DNA of 64,000 nt from Bacteroidota bacterium (GTDB taxonomy: Bacteria; Bacteroidota; Bacteroidia; AKYH767-A; 2013-40CM-41-45), in contig JADJFC010000014.1 of assembly GCA_016708785.1 (NCBI GenBank), positions 307,633 through 371,632 on the forward strand. Reading direction: 5' to 3'. Numbering within the stretch: the stretch's first letter is position 1; each line of letters opens with the position of its first letter. Shown in pieces: positions 34,410 through 42,901 of this stretch. Both the position numbers and the translations under genes were made by a program. Under the pieces are notes generated by a model, which saw only the letters and a program-made list of their open reading frames with translations, was not told the origin of the DNA and did not search any database.

Positions 34410-35213
34410 ATGATTACCACCCCGAACCAATTCACGGAATACTTAGATACAATTAGCGAGTATTCGGATTTTGACCTTTCACCCTATTCTGATTCTATCA
34501 ATAATCGGTTGATGAATTTTATGGAGTCAGAGCAGATCTGTTCAGTATTTGAACTTAGATACAAGTTAAAAAATGACAGGCAGTTTCACGTGAAATTGTT
34601 AGAAGGAGTCACTGTTAGATATACTGAGGTTTTCAGGGACCCGCAATTTTATTTGACATTAAGAAATCAGGTCCTCCCCTACTTGTCCACGTTTTCAAAT
34701 ATTAAGATCTGGGTAGCCGGCTGCGCTACAGGTGAAGAAGTTTATTCGCTTGCGATTTGGCTACATGAATACGACATGCTTGAGCATTCTACAATTTATG
34801 CAACAGATATCAATTCCGATTCGCTGGCTGTAGCAGAGCGAGGAGTATATCATCCGACACGGATTCGTGAATACACATTGAACTATGCTAAGTCCGGCGG
34901 CAGATTGCATTTTGGAAAGTACTATTCGATAAAAAATGATAAACTCGTTATGACGGAGCAATTGAAAAGCAGAGTCCACTTTGTTAAAAGTGATCTGCTG
35001 AAAGATAAACCGGAAGGCGAGTTTAATATGGTATTATGCAGAAACGTACTTTTCTATTTCACAGAACAGTATCAGAAAATGGTAGTTGATAAAGTAGCAG
35101 ATTCCATACGTAATTATGGATATTTTGCTACAGGCGTTTCAGAGAAGATATGCACGAAGAATATTTTTTCATGCATTGACCACGCCAGTAAAATTTACCG
35201 CAAAGTTATTTAA
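34410..35213 (+). CDS. cheR: CheR-type protein-glutamate methyltransferase
   Basis: 267 residues. N-terminal helical domain (FDLSPYSDSINNRLMNFM), then the AdoMet fold: VTVRYTEVFRDPQFY, IKIWVAGCATGEEVYSLAIWL (glycine loop), IYATDINSDSLAVAERGVY, VHFVKSDLLKD and FNMVLCRNVLFYFTEQYQ. Methylates Glu side chains of chemoreceptors in known systems. There is no CheB, CheA, CheW or receptor gene nearby; the possible substrate is the long coiled coil of the HAMP/GAF kinase. It begins 16 bases after the tandem-receiver frame, so it is in the same operon. Confidence 0.93.
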   Translation: MITTPNQFTEYLDTISEYSDFDLSPYSDSINNRLMNFMESEQICSVFELRYKLKNDRQFHVKLLEGVTVRYTEVFRDPQFYLTLRNQVLPYLSTFSNIKIWVAGCATGEEVYSLAIWLHEYDMLEHSTIYATDINSDSLAVAERGVYHPTRIREYTLNYAKSGGRLHFGKYYSIKNDKLVMTEQLKSRVHFVKSDLLKDKPEGEFNMVLCRNVLFYFTEQYQKMVVDKVADSIRNYGYFATGVSEKICTKNIFSCIDHASKIYRKVI

Positions 35214-35287
35214 GTGTAAGATTTGAATGGAAAAAGAACGATTCATCATCGTAGATGAATTAATATTGAACCACACACATACCCCCT

Positions 35288-36424
35288 ATGTTAACACCCA
35301 CAATTGCAGCTTCCGATACAAAGAATAGTGTTTCACTGCAGCATCCAATTAAAATTTTATTGGTCGATGATCGACCTGAGAATCTGATTTCACTCGAAAG
35401 CATGCTTGAGAATGGAAACAGAACTATCATCAAAGCGAATTCGGGTAATGAAGCTCTAAAAGTTGCTTTGGAAGATGAGATCGCTTTAATTCTTCTTGAT
35501 GTTCAAATGCCGGATATGGATGGATTTGAAGTAGCACGATTGTTAAAGGAGAATTCACGGACGAAGGATATATCAATCATTTTTGTGACTGCATTGAGTA
35601 AAGATGAAAAATTTACAATTCAAGGTTATGAAGAAGGCGCTGTAGATTATTTACACAAACCTCTCGATTATAATATTGTTCTGGCAAAAGTGAATGTCTT
35701 TGAAAGATTGTTTCTTCAGCAAAAGGAATTAAAGGCCGCTAACGACAAATTACAACGGACGAATAAACAACTCGACGAATTTGTTTACGTGGTCTCACAC
35801 GACCTTAAAGCGCCCCTGAGAGGCCTTGCAAGTTTAGCGACCTTTCTGGAGGAAGAGCTGGGAGCAAATCCGCGCCAGGAGGCGATTGATATTTTGAATA
35901 TGATGAAAAGTCGAACCGGTCGTTTGCAAGGATTGATCGACGGAATTCTTCACTACAGCAGAATGGGCAATGTAACGGAATCAAAGGAGACTTTTTCAAC
36001 TAAAGAATTGGTTATCAGTATAATTGACCTTTTAAGCCCTCCTTCCAACGTAAGATTTGAGGTGGCAGATGGTTTGCCGGAGGTAACAGCGGAGAAAATT
36101 AAGCTGCACGAGGTTTTCCAGAATTTGATTTCTAACAGTATCAAATACAATAACAAAGATAATTCTGTGATCAAAATTGAGTTTCAGGAATTCCCTACTT
36201 ATTTCGAGTTTTCTGTGATTGACAATGGAATAGGAATCAAAGAAGAACATCAGGCCAAGATCTTTGGCATCTTCCAGACTCTTGTTCCGAAGGATAAAGT
36301 TGAAAGTACAGGAATTGGCTTGACAATCGTGAAGAAGATTGTTGAACAACAAGGCGGAGAGGTGATTGTTACATCAAAATTTGGAGAAGGCTCTTGCTTC
36401 AAATTCAAATGGATGAAAGCATAG
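35288..36424 (+). CDS. receiver-histidine kinase hybrid
   Basis: 378 residues. N-terminal receiver (about 20-140: IKILLVDDRPENLISLESML, LILLDVQMPDMDGFEVA, VTALSKD, DYLHKPLDY), a short coiled coil, HisKA with VYVVSHDLKAPLRGLASLA (about 165-235) and HATPase_c (about 260-378: HEVFQNLISNSIKYNN, DNGIGIKEEHQ, STGIGLTIVKK). No membrane segment. A receiver in front of a kinase allows it to be switched by another kinase, probably the hybrid kinase upstream. Last gene of the signalling operon, 74 bases after cheR. Confidence 0.93.
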   Translation: MLTPTIAASDTKNSVSLQHPIKILLVDDRPENLISLESMLENGNRTIIKANSGNEALKVALEDEIALILLDVQMPDMDGFEVARLLKENSRTKDISIIFVTALSKDEKFTIQGYEEGAVDYLHKPLDYNIVLAKVNVFERLFLQQKELKAANDKLQRTNKQLDEFVYVVSHDLKAPLRGLASLATFLEEELGANPRQEAIDILNMMKSRTGRLQGLIDGILHYSRMGNVTESKETFSTKELVISIIDLLSPPSNVRFEVADGLPEVTAEKIKLHEVFQNLISNSIKYNNKDNSVIKIEFQEFPTYFEFSVIDNGIGIKEEHQAKIFGIFQTLVPKDKVESTGIGLTIVKKIVEQQGGEVIVTSKFGEGSCFKFKWMKA

Positions 36425-36489
36425 AAAAAATTACTACGAAAAAACTGTTCCGGTACTATATAGAACCCGTAACATACTTATAGATTTTA

Positions 36490-37371
36490 CTACTTAACAA
36501 ACACGTAAATGACGCTTGAATATTTTTCAGCGTCATTTTTTGTTTTCAGATTTGATTTGAATCCATTCAAAAATGCCGGCAATAATCTGTTCTGTTTATG
36601 CACATTTTTCTCTGTTAACATAGAAACATAGAAGCTATCAAATTTCATTGGGTAAGATTGAACAAAGTCCATCTTATGTTTACGAAATAATGCTTTCATT
36701 GTTTCAGGTGTAAAGTGATATAAATGTCTTGGTACATCATATGCTGCCCACTCTTTTCCGTAAACAGAAGCATCATAGGAAGTACAATTTGGTACAGCAA
36801 TTATTGCCTTACCACCTGGTTTTAGTAAGGAGTAGATTTCAAGTACTCTTTCGTTCAAAGTGTGTACATGTTCTAGTACGTGCCACATCGTTATTACATC
36901 GAAATTATTGTTCTGTAATGAGGCAATCCCGGATTCGGGCAAAACATTTAATTTGTGATTAGAAATTGCTTGATATCTTGCTTTATCATTGGGTTCTATT
37001 CCTTGTCCTTTCCAGCCATTAGCTACAGCAGTAGAAAGGAATTCGCCTGTACCACAGCCAATGTCGAGCAGATTTCCCTTTTTTGCTTGATTATTAATTA
37101 ATTCAACCTTTTTCCGGAGTGAATAGTTTCGTACCCAATGGTAGACTGTATTGATCAGTCCTTTTTTGCTGTTACTGTGACTTACATATTCTTCGCTTTC
37201 GTAGTACTTTCCTATTTCCTTATCATCGGGACGCGGATTTGTATATTTAAAGCCACATTTTGTGCATTGCACGATGCTAAATGTTTCACGTGAAACGGTG
37301 TAATCTATGCAGTCCATTACTTTTTTGGACGATTCTCCACCGCATACCGGGCAAGTAGTTAAATTTTGCAT
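36490..37371 (-). CDS. class I SAM-dependent methyltransferase with N-terminal zinc-binding motif
   Basis: 293 residues. The N-terminus has CPVCGGES and CTKCGFKYTNPRP, a four-Cys zinc knuckle. The methyltransferase core follows: GNLLDIGCGTGEFLSTAVANGW (AdoMet glycine loop), GIEPNDKARYQA, FDVITMWHVLEHVHTLNERVLEIY and LKPGGKAIIAVPN. The rest (WAAYDVPRHLYHFTPETMKALF) matches methyltransferases of the glycan/lipid biosynthesis type. The target is not known. Convergent with the signalling operon and co-directional with mnmG, which begins upstream on the same strand. Confidence 0.88.
   Translation of the reverse strand: MQNLTTCPVCGGESSKKVMDCIDYTVSRETFSIVQCTKCGFKYTNPRPDDKEIGKYYESEEYVSHSNSKKGLINTVYHWVRNYSLRKKVELINNQAKKGNLLDIGCGTGEFLSTAVANGWKGQGIEPNDKARYQAISNHKLNVLPESGIASLQNNNFDVITMWHVLEHVHTLNERVLEIYSLLKPGGKAIIAVPNCTSYDASVYGKEWAAYDVPRHLYHFTPETMKALFRKHKMDFVQSYPMKFDSFYVSMLTEKNVHKQNRLLPAFLNGFKSNLKTKNDAEKYSSVIYVFVK
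36508..36542 (+). terminator. terminator of the signalling operon, inside the 3' end of the convergent gene
   Basis: 9-bp stem AATGACGCT / AGCGTCATT (36508-36516 with 36529-36537), 12-base loop and a trailing T run on the + strand. It overlaps the last 11-17 codons of the minus-strand methyltransferase, so one stretch serves as terminator and coding sequence. Confidence 0.75.
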
Positions 37372-37518
37372 GTTTTATTCAGGGTGAATTTGAGAGGGAA
37401 TTTTTGAGGGAATGAGAGACTTAGTGTGTGGAGAATGGAGTAAACATCACGATATGGTTGTGCAATTGTTCCACGTGAAACATAGCGGCCAAGAGCGCAT
37501 TATTTGGCATTTTACCGA

Positions 37519-39384
37519 CTAAGGAAGACCATCAGGACGGAGATATCTGAAGGCGAAATTCCGCTGATTCTGGATGCTTGTCCTAGCGTGCTTGGTTTTA
37601 TGGCAGATAGTTTGATTCTGGCTTCCATTGAGAGAGCTCAGCGCATGGTAGTTAAAATCGTCTTTAAGGAAAATTTCCTCCATTTTACTGAATTTATTGA
37701 CTAATTCGTTCTCTTTGCCAATATAACCTTCGTATTTCATTGAAATTTCCGCTTGTTCAATTGCATCTGCACGGAAAGGTTCCGGGATCGTATTAATATA
37801 GTCACTCAATGGCTTCACGGCAGAGGCAATCAATTCCATTGTCAACTGTGGGCGTAAAAGAACTCCCGATAGCTTTACTTTTTGGCGCAATTCATCGGTT
37901 CCGGCATCTACCATCATTTCATTGACTTCATCAGGAGAAACGGAATAATTCTTTATAAAATCGACCAGTTCATTGCAATAAACGATCTTTTTTTCAACTC
38001 GATCCAAACGTTCATCAGAGGCTAGTCCAAGGGCATTACTAAGAGGCGTCAGACGCACATCAGCATTGTCCTGGCGCAAGAGTGTGCGGAATTCTGCACG
38101 CGATGTAAACATCCTGTACGGCTCATCTGTGCCTTTAGTAACAAGGTCGTCGATGAGTACACCTATATAAGCTTCAGATCGTTTCAGGATTAATGGATCT
38201 TTTTCATTGATGTTCAAATGCGCATTGATACCGGCCATCAATCCTTGACAAGCAGCTTCTTCATATCCGGTAGTTCCGTTGATTTGTCCTGCAAAGAATA
38301 GATTCTTTACTAATTTGGTTTCAAGAGTCAAACTCAGTTGTTGAGGCGGGAAATAGTCGTATTCAATGGCATATCCCGGACGAAACATTTTTGCTTTTTC
38401 GAAGCCGGGAATCATTTTAAGTGCACGAGCCTGCACATCTTCAGGTAGAGAGGTAGAGAAGCCATTCAAATAGATCTCCACCGTATTCCAACCTTCAGGT
38501 TCTACAAAGAGCTGATGACGCTCTTTGTCAGCAAAGCGATTGATTTTATCCTCTATAGATGGACAATAACGAGGTCCGATTCCTTGAATTCTTCCTGTGA
38601 ACATAGGAGATTTTTCAAACCCTTCTTTAAGGATATTATGGACATCATCATTCGTATATGTAATCCAGCAACAACGTTGATTTTCAGGTATTGGTGTTTC
38701 AAGGAAAGAAAATCGTCCGGGAATGGCATCGCCATCCTGAACTTCCATCTTCGAATAATCGAGCGAGCGCCCGTCAATACGCGGAGGAGTTCCTGTTTTC
38801 ATTCTACCACTCTGAAAGCCAATTGATACCAATTGTTCAGTGATTCCTGTTGCTGCTTTTTCACCTGTTCTTCCGCCACCAAAATTCTTTTCTCCGATGT
38901 GAATAATACCATTGAGGAAGGTTCCATTGGTGAGCACAACTGATTTGGCTCCGAATTCAATGCCCATGCTTGTTCGTACTCCGGCGATACGGTTGTCTTT
39001 GATTATCAAAGAGTTAACCATGTCTTGCCAAAAATCGACATTTGGTGTTTGTTCGAGCATATTTCGCCATTCAGTAGCAAAGACCATTCTGTCATTTTGC
39101 GTACGAGGGCTCCACATTGCCTGGCCTTTAGAGCGATTGAGCATGCGAAACTGGATCATAGAAAGATCGGAGACAATGCCGCTATAGCCACCCATAGCAT
39201 CTATCTCCCTGACAATCTGACCCTTAGCAATACCACCCATAGCAGGATTGCAAGACATTTGTGCTATTGTCTGCATATTCATAGTGATCAAAAGAACCTT
39301 TGACCCCATATTCGCAGCAGCAGCAGCAGCCTCACAACCGGCATGTCCGGCACCAACAACTATTACATCGTAATTCGCTTGCAT
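37519..39384 (-). CDS. mnmG: tRNA uridine-5-carboxymethylaminomethyl(34) synthesis enzyme MnmG, C-terminus frameshifted
   Basis: 621 residues in the present frame. FAD enzyme that with MnmE modifies U34 of several tRNAs. N-terminal dinucleotide fold VIVVGAGHAGCEAAAAAANMG, then MSCNPAMGGIAKGQIVREIDAMGG and LNRSKGQAMWSPRTQ, typical of GidA. Up to NYHALSSL (about residue 583) it matches the family; the last 38 residues are nonsense. Two extra bases (TC) in the GAGAGAG tract at 37630-37636 would give LSMEARIKLSAIKP followed by GQASRISGISPSDIS, the normal C-terminal domain needed for MnmE/tRNA contact, ending at a TAA at 37512-37514. Probably a sequence error in a conserved gene. Confidence 0.93.
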   Translation of the reverse strand: MQANYDVIVVGAGHAGCEAAAAAANMGSKVLLITMNMQTIAQMSCNPAMGGIAKGQIVREIDAMGGYSGIVSDLSMIQFRMLNRSKGQAMWSPRTQNDRMVFATEWRNMLEQTPNVDFWQDMVNSLIIKDNRIAGVRTSMGIEFGAKSVVLTNGTFLNGIIHIGEKNFGGGRTGEKAATGITEQLVSIGFQSGRMKTGTPPRIDGRSLDYSKMEVQDGDAIPGRFSFLETPIPENQRCCWITYTNDDVHNILKEGFEKSPMFTGRIQGIGPRYCPSIEDKINRFADKERHQLFVEPEGWNTVEIYLNGFSTSLPEDVQARALKMIPGFEKAKMFRPGYAIEYDYFPPQQLSLTLETKLVKNLFFAGQINGTTGYEEAACQGLMAGINAHLNINEKDPLILKRSEAYIGVLIDDLVTKGTDEPYRMFTSRAEFRTLLRQDNADVRLTPLSNALGLASDERLDRVEKKIVYCNELVDFIKNYSVSPDEVNEMMVDAGTDELRQKVKLSGVLLRPQLTMELIASAVKPLSDYINTIPEPFRADAIEQAEISMKYEGYIGKENELVNKFSKMEEIFLKDDFNYHALSSLNGSQNQTICHKTKHARTSIQNQRNFAFRYLRPDGLP

Positions 39385-39388
39385 GATG

Positions 39389-39396
39389 CAAAGCTA
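39389..39396 (-). promoter_or_regulatory. -7 element directly at the mnmG start codon
   Basis: On the minus strand TAGCTTTG, a perfect TAnnTTTG, ends only 4 bases before the ATG of mnmG (39384). Transcription from it would give a leaderless or nearly leaderless mRNA. No -33 box is clear. Confidence 0.45.
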
Positions 39397-39427
39397 GTGA
39401 ATTTTCGTCTGAGGATTTGTGTCTGGG

Positions 39428-39498
39428 GTCTTTCGTTTTTCGTCTTTCGTTTTTCGAAAAACGAAAAACGAGAAACGAGAAACGAGAAACGAAAAACA
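39428..39498. repeat. AAACGA-type simple-repeat hairpin between mnmG and kup
   Basis: TTTCGTTTTTCG-type words on the left and CGAAAAACGAAAAACGAG-type words with AGAAACG repeats on the right form an imperfect inverted repeat centred near 39456. The right arm holds tandem copies of the heptamer GAGAAAC. It lies in the divergent intergenic region, between the two promoters. Confidence 0.6.
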
Positions 39499-39546
39499 CC
39501 CAACAGTTTATTCACATCAAAACAGATGAACCTTTAAAATTCTTTT

Positions 39547-39554
39547 TACTTTTG
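39547..39554 (+). promoter_or_regulatory. -7 element of kup
   Basis: TACTTTTG, identical to the nuoL -7 box, 20 bases before the TTG start and 56 bases before the first in-frame ATG of kup. No convincing -33 TTG at normal spacing. Confidence 0.5.
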
Positions 39555-39574
39555 CTCGCCCAATAAATTTTTGC

Positions 39575-41512
39575 TTGAGTAAGCATAACGAACATAAAGT
39601 TTCGGCAGCAATGCTGCTGATAACACTTGGAATCATTTACGGAGACATCGGTACTTCACCGTTATACGTAATGAAAGCCATTGTAGGTAAACAGCCAATC
39701 AATCCTGAAGTTGTCTTAGGTGGAATTTCATGTATCTTCTGGACGCTTACGATTCAAACCACATTCAAGTATGTAATGCTCACGTTACGGGCAGACAACA
39801 AAGGTGAGGGTGGTATATTTTCTCTTTATGCATTGATTCGTCGAACCAAGGTTCGGTGGTTAATTTGGCCGGCTATCATCGGTGGTTCTGCATTATTAGC
39901 AGATGGAATTATTACTCCACCAATTTCTGTTTCCTCCGCGATTGAAGGTTTGCGAATGTACAATCCGGAGATCCCAACAGTACCGATAGTAATAGCGATT
40001 TTAACAGCATTGTTTTTCATTCAACAGTTCGGAACAAAATTCGTCGGAAACTTTTTTGGTCCGGTGATGCTTATATGGTTTTCTACAATTGCAGTGCTCG
40101 GAATTTACAATATGGCTGCGCATCCATATGTTTTGAAAGCATTCAATCCATACTATGCAATACATCTCATTACTCAATACCCGGGAGGGTTCTGGCTCTT
40201 AGGTGCAGTCTTCCTGTGTACAACAGGAGCAGAGGCACTCTATAGCGATCTTGGGCATTGCGGAAGAAAGAACATCAGGATCACATGGGTCTTTGTTAAA
40301 ATTTCTTTACTACTTAATTATCTTGGTCAGTCTGCATGGCTGCTTGAGCGTGAAGGATCACTGTTGAAAGACAAAAATCCATTCTTCGAAATGATGCCGC
40401 AGTGGTTTCTCATTCCGGGAATTGTAATTGCTACCGCTGCAGCGATCGTTGCATCACAAGCATTGATCAGTGGATCATTCACATTGATCAATGAAGCCAT
40501 TCGTCTGAATTTCTGGCCAAAGGTCAGAGTAGTTTATCCGACAGATATGCGCGGACAACTTTATGTACCATCGGTGAACTGGGTGTTACTTGCAGGATGT
40601 ATTGGTATTACTTTATTCTTCAAAGAATCGAGTGGGATGGAAGCGGCATATGGTCTAGCCATCATCATTACCATGTTAAGTACAACTACATTGTTGATGT
40701 ATTACTTGTACCTGCGTCGTGTATCGATCTATTTCATCATCTTCCTCATGGTGCTGTTCCTTACTGTAGAGCTTTCTTTCCTTGTAGCAAATCTTGACAA
40801 GTTTCCACATGGCGGTTGGTTAACATTGATGATAGCAAGTGCATTGATCTTCCAGATGTGGGGATGGTATGCAGCGAGGAAGATCAGAAATCGATTTGTG
40901 GAATTTGTAAAACTGAAAGACTATCTCAATTTACTCCGCGACTTGAGTCACGATTTTTCTATCCCTAAATATGCAACACATCTTGTTTATCTGACGAGTG
41001 CAAATATGTCTGATGAAGTTGAGGCCAAGGTCATTTATTCAATATTACAAAAGCAACCAAAGCGAGCCGACATGTATTGGTTCGTTCACGTTGATGTAAT
41101 GGATGAACCGTACACGATGGATTACAAGGTGATAGAGTTGATCAAAGGAAATATTATCCGCATCGATTTCCGATTAGGTTTCCGTGTGGAGCCAAGGATC
41201 AATCTGATGTTCCGGAAAGTAGTGGAAGATATGGTGAAGAATTTCGAAGTCGATATTACATCTCGTTATGAATCATTAGGACGCAAGAATTTGATCGGTG
41301 ATTTCCGCTTTGTTGTAATGGAGAAATTCCTAAGTTTTGAAAATGAATTACCGTTTTATGAAAAGATCATTCTTGACTTCTATTTCTTTTTCAAACGTGT
41401 ATCATTGTCAGAAGAAAGAGCATTTGGTCTTGATACCAGCAGCGTAACGATTGAAAAAGTTCCGCTAATTGTGAGCCCGATAGGCGAAGTAAATCTGAAA
41501 AGAATAAAATAA
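39575..41512 (+). CDS. kup: KUP/HAK/KT family potassium transporter
   Basis: 645 residues from a TTG start (an ATG at 39611 would remove 12 residues). Low-affinity K+ uptake protein with 12 membrane helices and a cytosolic C-terminal domain. Family hallmark near the N-terminus: LGIIYGDIGTSPLYVMKAIVG; others: ADNKGEGGIFSLYALIRR, ALLADGIITPPISVSSAIEG, TTGAEALYSDLGHCGRKNIR (conserved Glu and Tyr) and SQALISGSFTLINEAIRL. Divergent from mnmG. A terminator follows directly after the stop. Confidence 0.95.
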   Translation: MSKHNEHKVSAAMLLITLGIIYGDIGTSPLYVMKAIVGKQPINPEVVLGGISCIFWTLTIQTTFKYVMLTLRADNKGEGGIFSLYALIRRTKVRWLIWPAIIGGSALLADGIITPPISVSSAIEGLRMYNPEIPTVPIVIAILTALFFIQQFGTKFVGNFFGPVMLIWFSTIAVLGIYNMAAHPYVLKAFNPYYAIHLITQYPGGFWLLGAVFLCTTGAEALYSDLGHCGRKNIRITWVFVKISLLLNYLGQSAWLLEREGSLLKDKNPFFEMMPQWFLIPGIVIATAAAIVASQALISGSFTLINEAIRLNFWPKVRVVYPTDMRGQLYVPSVNWVLLAGCIGITLFFKESSGMEAAYGLAIIITMLSTTTLLMYYLYLRRVSIYFIIFLMVLFLTVELSFLVANLDKFPHGGWLTLMIASALIFQMWGWYAARKIRNRFVEFVKLKDYLNLLRDLSHDFSIPKYATHLVYLTSANMSDEVEAKVIYSILQKQPKRADMYWFVHVDVMDEPYTMDYKVIELIKGNIIRIDFRLGFRVEPRINLMFRKVVEDMVKNFEVDITSRYESLGRKNLIGDFRFVVMEKFLSFENELPFYEKIILDFYFFFKRVSLSEERAFGLDTSSVTIEKVPLIVSPIGEVNLKRIK

Positions 41513-41516
41513 TCTG

Positions 41517-41545
41517 AAGAGCGTAAATTACTACGCTCTTTTTTA
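41517..41545 (+). terminator. intrinsic terminator of kup
   Basis: Perfect 9-bp stem AAGAGCGTA / TACGCTCTT (41517-41525 with 41532-41540), 6-base loop, then TTTT. Begins 5 bases after the kup stop and ends shortly before the next gene. Confidence 0.88.
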
Positions 41546-41556
41546 ATACAGAAAAA

Positions 41557-42072
41557 ATGGCATTAAAAGCGAAAAGTCCTCAAGAGTCTCTTACGATAAA
41601 TACAGAATTAGTTTTACCCAACGACACCAATACACTTGGTAATTTAATGGGAGGCCGGCTTTTGCATTGGATGGACATTGCGGCAGCAATATCTGCACAT
41701 AGACATTGCGGAAGAATAGTAGTAACTGCAAGTGTGAACAATGTAAGTTTCAATCAGCCGATAAAGTTGGGAGAAGTCGTAACGCTCCATGCAAAAGTTT
41801 CACGTGCTTTTAATTCTTCTATGGAAGTTTTTATTGATGTGTGGGTAGAGAACAATACGACAGGTCAAAAGATAAAATGCAATGAAGCGATCTATACGTT
41901 TGTTGCAGTCGATCAACTGGGAAATCCCATTCACGTTCCTACGCTTGTTCCGGAAAGCGAAGAAGAAAAGCAGCGCTATGATAGTGCGCTTCGTCGTCGG
42001 CAATTGGCATTGATATTAGCAGGTAAAATGAAACCCGCGGAAGCGACGGAGTTGAAGAAGTTGTTCATGTAA
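41557..42072 (+). CDS. acyl-CoA thioesterase, hotdog fold (YciA/BFIT-like)
   Basis: 171 residues. Hydrolyses acyl-CoA thioesters. Motifs: LPNDTNTLGNLMGGRLLHWMDIAAAISAHRHC (hotdog helix with conserved Asn, Gly and Asp), VVTASVNNVSFNQPIKLGEVVTLHAKV and CNEAIYTFVAVD. The C-terminal tail (EEEKQRYDSALRRRQ) is typical of cytosolic acyl-CoA thioesterases of this family. Monocistronic, set between the kup terminator and the first palindrome array. Confidence 0.92.
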   Translation: MALKAKSPQESLTINTELVLPNDTNTLGNLMGGRLLHWMDIAAAISAHRHCGRIVVTASVNNVSFNQPIKLGEVVTLHAKVSRAFNSSMEVFIDVWVENNTTGQKIKCNEAIYTFVAVDQLGNPIHVPTLVPESEEEKQRYDSALRRRQLALILAGKMKPAEATELKKLFM

Positions 42073-42131
42073 TTATTCATCGCCTATATCACCTAAGTTC
42101 AACCCAAGAACAAAGAAGCTAAATACCACAT

Positions 42132-42281
42132 GACCCCAGCGGGGTCAAATGTCATTTAGTTAAGGCGAATGATGTATTCGTTATCAACTTGTAGATTACT
42201 AGGCCCGTTAGGGCCATACTCTTGGTATCTTCGGGACCCTACAAGATCGCAAAGCCCCTTTAGGGGCGCACTCTTTAAACA
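42132..42281. repeat. left flank of transposase A: REP-like palindromes
   Basis: Three hairpins: GACCCC-AGC-GGGGTC (42132-42146, class C), GGCCC-GTTA-GGGCC (42202-42215, class B) and GCCCC-TTTA-GGGGC (42254-42267, class A). The class A hairpin continues into GCACTCTTTAAACA (to 42281), which is the reverse complement of the sequence in front of the class A hairpins right of the transposase. Classes A and B are thus present here in inverted orientation relative to the right array. Confidence 0.85.
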
Positions 42282-42315
42282 CACAGCTTTTTTCCACAAC
42301 GAAAGCAAACTGCAA

Positions 42316-42807
42316 TCACCTTCCAAATAACTTGTCATCAAAAATGGATATCGGTTGTTTAAAAATATATCGTTCGTCAAAATCAACCTCAAAGAGTTGA
42401 AGAAACTTTTGGTACTCTTCAACGAAGGAGATTTTCTTATGATGTTCTTTTTGGTTTTGAATATATTTAATCACATTCATCAAATCGGATTTGCTGTAAG
42501 AAAAGGCTCCATAACCACCCTGCCAATGGAATTTAGATTTTGTAAATCCACGTTTGTTTATCCACTTACTCGAGTCAGCTTTTATCTCTTCCATTAAATC
42601 AGGTAACGGATTAGATGGACGGTACCCTATCAGAGCATGCAGATGATCTTCAACGCCATTAATGATCAATAATTTATGATTTCGTTTCATGATGATTTGG
42701 GAAATGTACTTATGTAATTCCGTTTCCCAATTGGGATCAATTAAAGCCTCTCGATATTTTACTCCAAAGATGAGTTGAAGATGTATTTGTGTGTATGTAT
42801 TTGACAT
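42316..42807 (-). CDS. HUH/Y1 transposase, REP-associated type (copy A)
   Basis: 163 residues. Single-strand DNA transposase domain (Y1_Tnp): beta-strand start TYTQIHLQLIFGVKYREALI, HUH motif DHLHALIGY (His55, His57), KSKFHWQGGYGAFSYSKSD and nucleophile Tyr115 in YIQNQKEHHKKISFVEEYQKFL. All catalytic residues are intact. It is not followed by a TnpB or accessory gene. Palindromes flank it on both sides in opposite orientation, the arrangement of REP-associated tyrosine transposases that are kept as single copies and move short palindromes, though classical IS200-like transposition is also possible. Confidence 0.88.
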   Translation of the reverse strand: MSNTYTQIHLQLIFGVKYREALIDPNWETELHKYISQIIMKRNHKLLIINGVEDHLHALIGYRPSNPLPDLMEEIKADSSKWINKRGFTKSKFHWQGGYGAFSYSKSDLMNVIKYIQNQKEHHKKISFVEEYQKFLQLFEVDFDERYIFKQPISIFDDKLFGR

Positions 42808-42901
42808 ATGATTTTTTTACAATTGTACATCGGGAATGAGTGGGATACAACCAATATATGCTGGAACTTTTATGCAGTAGAATTAATGGACACGTACGTT
42901 G

